DNA of 64,000 nt, from the NCBI GenBank assembly GCA_963822215.1, contig CAWGGX010000001.1, forward strand, positions 1 to 64,000. The letters are read 5' to 3'. The position numbers and the translations under genes are program-made. Below the pieces are notes generated by a model, which did no database searches, was not told the origin of the DNA, and was given only the letters and a program-made list of their open reading frames with translations. The DNA comes from Roseiarcus sp963822215 (lineage in GTDB: Bacteria > Pseudomonadota > Alphaproteobacteria > Rhizobiales > Beijerinckiaceae). Positions 61,310-64,000 of this stretch are shown here, in pieces (position 1 is the first letter of the stretch; the number at the start of each line of letters is the position of its first letter).

Positions 61310-61423
61310 CTAATAACCCCGCTCGAGCTGGCTGACGTGCGCCGGTGCGTGAGCGACGGTCACGGCGGTTGCGACCCCGCAGCCCATAGCCACCGTCACC
61401 AGAAGAGCCAGGATCCGGAACAT
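61310..61423 (-). CDS. Possible 37-residue membrane peptide
   Basis: MFRILALLVTVAMGCGVATAV... is a hydrophobic segment followed by a short polar tail (THAPAHVSQLERGY-like). GGAGGG lies 10 nt before the ATG, and AAGGGG touches it. Too short to assign a family; the longer frame upstream is not supported. Could be a signal-peptide-like secreted peptide or chance. Confidence 0.35.
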   Translation of the reverse strand: MFRILALLVTVAMGCGVATAVTVAHAPAHVSQLERGY

Positions 61424-61836
61424 CCCCTTACGACCCTCCAATTCGCGCCAGCGAGAAAACCTCACACGCGCCGTGTGCGGCGTGAATGCGGGCTTGCCAT
61501 CGCGCTGATCGCCCCTCGCGCTGTGAGATGCGTCACGGCGCAAGGGGCGGATAGCGTGATTCCCGGCTTTTCGCGATATCGAAACCCGCAAGGCGCCCAA
61601 GTTGTTCCATGGTGTGGCGCCGTCGCAATACCCGCCCCGATCTGGAGGCGCTTGGTTCTCGCCCGGATTCACGCCGCCGTGGAAGCGCGCCGCAGCATGG
61701 GAGCGCGTTTGTGGGGTTGTGTTCGACAGTAGGAGGCCCTTTTATGCCATAACGCACAACGTTCCGTCATAAAGGCGCTGGACAAGACCCGCCCAATGTG
61801 ATCAGTGTTTACCGGGACTGATTAAGGGGACACACC
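61424..61836. other. Upstream region of the PEP-CTERM-like gene
   Basis: 413 bases. No gene supported beyond the small peptide to the left. A stretch at 61740-61836 just before the secreted-protein gene is less GC-rich and likely holds its promoter. A GG-N9-GC sequence at about 61781-61793 misses the sigma-54 spacing by one base and was not called. Confidence 0.45.
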
Positions 61837-62496
61837 ATGAAGGCGATGTTCAGCGTGGGGACGGTTGCGGCGTGCGTGATGCTCGGCGCTCTCCCGGCGA
61901 GCGCGACGACGATCGATATCGGCGTCTCGACGGGGGGTAATATCACGACCGAAGCGACCGGATCGGGCACGTCGGGCGCCGGGTTGGCTTTGCTACCGTA
62001 CGACGGCTTCCTCATCACCGTAGCCGCCAGCGACCCTAACCCGGTTGATCTTGGAAGCGCCTCGCTCAACGTCAGCGGAGGGTCGAAGAGCCCGCTTTAT
62101 GTGTACGTCACAGAAACAGGCCTTGTCTCGAACGGGTCCGCTCTAAGCTTTCAGAGCCAATTCAGCGCGGGCGTCCCGAGCGGTTGGAGCGAGACTGAAA
62201 CGACGTATGTAAGCGCCTCGAATCTGGCCTACGGCGAAGGCGTAGAGCTCGGTTCTATGACCGGATCCGGCACGACATCTGTCACAAAGGGCGGAGTCAA
62301 CGTCGGCGCAGCCGGCTCGACCTTCTCTATCACCGAGGTGTACGAGTTTATCTCAGATGGCCTTGGGCTCGACGCATCTGCAGAGAGTATCCAGGCCGCC
62401 CCGGCTCCTGCGATCGGCACTGGCATTCCCAGCTTGCTGGCCGTCGGAGCCATGTTGCTCGGCACGAAGCTCCTAGGGCGTTGGCGCCGATCATAA
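61837..62496 (+). CDS. Secreted protein with PEP-CTERM-like sorting tail
   Basis: 219 residues. Sec signal peptide (MKAMFSVGTVAACVMLGALPASA), a Ser/Thr/Gly-rich low-charge beta-type body, then a C-terminal tripartite tail (from about residue 188): a short Pro/Gly motif (PAIGTGIPS), one hydrophobic helix (LLAVGAMLLGTKLLG) and a basic end (RWRRS). Motif, helix and Arg-rich end are the layout of exosortase substrates, but the motif is not the VPEP or VPLPA type that I know. AAGGGG lies 8 nt before the ATG. It faces an exosortase-like gene 580 nt away, which is its likely processing enzyme (inference). Confidence 0.8.
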   Translation: MKAMFSVGTVAACVMLGALPASATTIDIGVSTGGNITTEATGSGTSGAGLALLPYDGFLITVAASDPNPVDLGSASLNVSGGSKSPLYVYVTETGLVSNGSALSFQSQFSAGVPSGWSETETTYVSASNLAYGEGVELGSMTGSGTTSVTKGGVNVGAAGSTFSITEVYEFISDGLGLDASAESIQAAPAPAIGTGIPSLLAVGAMLLGTKLLGRWRRS

Positions 62497-62551
62497 GCTT
62501 CATTGGGGGGTCTGGGGCCGGCAATTCAATCGGTTTGACGCGCCGGTCTCG

Positions 62552-63082
62552 TTATCGTGACGGAGCGGCGTGGGCGACGCCAAGATAGTCGCGGCTCCAA
62601 GCAGAGCTCCAGTCTATATCTTCCGCGGCTCGACAATTCTTCGGCGTCTCGACGAGAACGAGATAGCGAGACGGTACGTACTCAGTGAGGCCGAACATCG
62701 CGAGCGCCGAATATTTCATGTGCTCGACAAACACCGCGCGAGGGTCAGGTCTGTCCCAGCTCCGATCGATATAGATGAAGCGGCGCGTGTAGCCGGATTC
62801 GGAGCCGGGCTCCGTAAGTGACTCTTCCTCGAAGGTCGATAAGCGCAAGCTGACTTGCACCGGCTGCGAGCAGTTGGGAGCGTCAAATACAAGCGTCCGC
62901 GTCATTATTCCGCTCGTTGTTCTGTATTCACGGAACTTCAACCCGTGCGAGCCCGCAATACGCAAAATCGCGGGTTCGAGCAGGCTGGCGCCATCCTCTG
63001 GCAAGTCGGCCGACCGCTCTTGCGCTGCAAGCGACCCTAGAAGGACGAGCGCAAAAACGGAATGTCCCGCCCAAGCCCTCAA
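62552..63082 (-). CDS. Secreted protein coupled to the exosortase, function unknown
   Basis: 176 residues. An N-terminal signal (AGHSVFALVLLGSLAAQ) exports it. The body has two or three Cys (PNCSQPV, PKNCRAA) and the segments LKFREYRTTSGIMTRTLVFDA, RFIYIDRSWDRPDPRAVFVEHMKYSALAMFGLTEYVPSRYLVLVET. No firm family; it may be a distant counterpart of the EpsI-type proteins that accompany exosortases. Its ATG overlaps the exosortase stop by 4 nt, so the two are cotranslated. Confidence 0.72.
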   Translation of the reverse strand: MRAWAGHSVFALVLLGSLAAQERSADLPEDGASLLEPAILRIAGSHGLKFREYRTTSGIMTRTLVFDAPNCSQPVQVSLRLSTFEEESLTEPGSESGYTRRFIYIDRSWDRPDPRAVFVEHMKYSALAMFGLTEYVPSRYLVLVETPKNCRAAEDIDWSSAWSRDYLGVAHAAPSR

Positions 63083-63906
63083 CTCGCGCGCTCGTGTCTA
63101 TTCTCAATCGATCCATAGAGGCTGAGCAGGAAGATCGCTGCCGACGTGCCGACATTGAAGATGATTGTCCCAGCGCCATAGTGCCAATACTGATACAGGT
63201 CGGCGTCCCACGCCATGAGACAGAGTCTCGTGACGTTGAAAAGCACCATCGTCATGCCGACGACGCCTCCAGTGACGAAATCGCGAGCTTGCCAGCTATG
63301 ATCTCGTAGTGCGCGCACGGTCAACCAGCACAGCGCCGCCACCGACAGATTGTGGAATGAGGAACAAAGATCATACACGACGATGCCGTGACCGCTCGGG
63401 CCAGTGATGACGTTGTCCCTCCACACTGTCTCCGGCCTAACGGCCTGCAGCATCGTCCCGACTACGGCTGTCTCAGCGTGGAGCAAGGGGAGAGCGAACA
63501 GTCTGAAGACGATGTGACTCCACAACTCCTGAACGGAAAGTGCGGCAATCACGGTTCCGGCTGCGCGCAGCTTCAGGTCGCTTCCACTGACGAGCCAGCA
63601 ATAAACAGCGATGCCGGACGCGGTGACCCAGATCGATTGCGGCGAGCGAACGAAGATGAAGCTACAGAGCCCCAGCGCGATCACGATGTCCCGCAACCGC
63701 GCTACGGGACCAGGATCGCTCGAGGCAAGCAGACGAAAGATGGCGTACCACGCCATCAGCTGGAAGACGCCGACGGCGCCGACATCGGAGAGGACGTGCT
63801 CAGGCAAGGCAACCGGCGTCTCCTTTACCATGCCAAGGAGCTGATTCAAAAAAATGATAGCACAGACCCAAATGAAAACGTCGCGACGGAGTAATCCGAA
63901 CCCCAC
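63079..63906 (-). CDS. Divergent exosortase/archaeosortase-family protein
   Basis: 275 residues with about eight membrane helices. The family's catalytic triad is present with the expected order and spacing: Cys181 (VVYDLCSSFHNLSVAALCW), Arg227 (VLFNVTRLCLMAW) and His242 (YQYWHYGAGTIIFNVG). Exosortases cleave and anchor C-terminal-tail substrates. The motif DLCSSFHNL differs from the usual EACSGLRSL. The GTG at 63906 with GGAG 6 nt upstream was chosen, but the frame is open to the window edge, so a longer start is possible. Its stop overlaps the next gene by 4 nt. Confidence 0.82.
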   Translation of the reverse strand: MGFGLLRRDVFIWVCAIIFLNQLLGMVKETPVALPEHVLSDVGAVGVFQLMAWYAIFRLLASSDPGPVARLRDIVIALGLCSFIFVRSPQSIWVTASGIAVYCWLVSGSDLKLRAAGTVIAALSVQELWSHIVFRLFALPLLHAETAVVGTMLQAVRPETVWRDNVITGPSGHGIVVYDLCSSFHNLSVAALCWLTVRALRDHSWQARDFVTGGVVGMTMVLFNVTRLCLMAWDADLYQYWHYGAGTIIFNVGTSAAIFLLSLYGSIENRHERAS

Positions 63907-64000
63907 GCGCGCTCCACGGATGCCTGGCAGCGCTCGTCCAGCAAGAACAAGCAATAGATCGCTCCTGGTCTTAATCCTTGGGCGCCTGCGAGCCTGCCGT

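Noticed and set aside
61781..61793. Sigma-54 promoter before the PEP-CTERM-like gene
   Set aside because: GG and GC are separated by 9 rather than 10 bases and the flanking bases do not match the consensus.
1..64000. CRISPR array, tRNA or rRNA genes
   Set aside because: No regularly spaced direct repeats with unique spacers and no cloverleaf or rRNA-like sequence were found on reading the window.

Overview
This window looks like the chromosome of a GC-rich, nitrogen-fixing alphaproteobacterium of the Hyphomicrobiales (Rhizobiales), most likely near Beijerinckiaceae/Methylocystaceae. That placement is an inference. It rests on fixBCX beside molybdenum genes, Irr-type iron control, the zeta-type F1-ATPase inhibitor, an alphaproteobacterial chemotaxis operon, dispersed REP-like palindromes and PQQ chemistry. 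No tRNA, rRNA or CRISPR array was seen.

Layout. 1-2.8 kb: end of a probable fixA, then fixB, fixC and fixX, the electron branch to nitrogenase. 3.4-13.8 kb: one long minus-strand chemotaxis operon (STAS protein, cheY, cheA, cheW, cheR, cheB, cheY, cheD, a small unknown protein) ending in two soluble receptors, one with an oxygen-sensing globin and one with a PAS domain. Both end in a CheR/CheB docking tail. 14.2-16.1 kb: modD (frameshifted and mutated), mop, and a divergent DUF2478 gene with a sigma-54-like promoter, probably part of the same nitrogen-fixation and molybdenum neighbourhood. 16.4-17.6 kb: an ISAs1-family element with a 10-bp target duplication. 17.7-30.9 kb: mixed housekeeping and accessory genes (ychF, a DUF937 protein, a lipoprotein hydrolase, an Nramp-like transporter, a tacAT-type toxin-antitoxin pair, irr, a GFA enzyme, ridA, AMP nucleosidase, two secreted paralogues, an L,D-transpeptidase, proC). 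30.9-39.8 kb: repeat-rich, with a PQQ dehydrogenase, a nucleotidyl cyclase remnant, an IS4 element inserted in a REP palindrome, a BKACE enzyme and opgD. 39.9-51.9 kb: a conserved housekeeping run on the minus strand (trmB, metK, an XRE regulator, lnt, corC-like, ybeY, phoH, miaB, an acyltransferase, rimI, tsaB, argB). 52-53.4 kb: a third transposase. 53.7-60.7 kb: zeta inhibitor, rppH, P1 peptidase, pyruvate kinase, DUF1036, an M50 protease and a lytic transglycosylase. 61.3-64 kb: a PEP-CTERM-like secreted protein facing a secreted protein plus a divergent exosortase. This is the best candidate for an undescribed system.

Five genes are broken by single-base frameshifts (modD, ychF, a secreted protein, opgD, lnt). 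The ychF and lnt breaks are the same error, GACTC read as GAACTC, and the opgD and secreted-protein breaks can also be placed at GANTC sites. GANTC is the CcrM methylation motif, so some of these are probably methylation-linked sequencing errors rather than real mutations.
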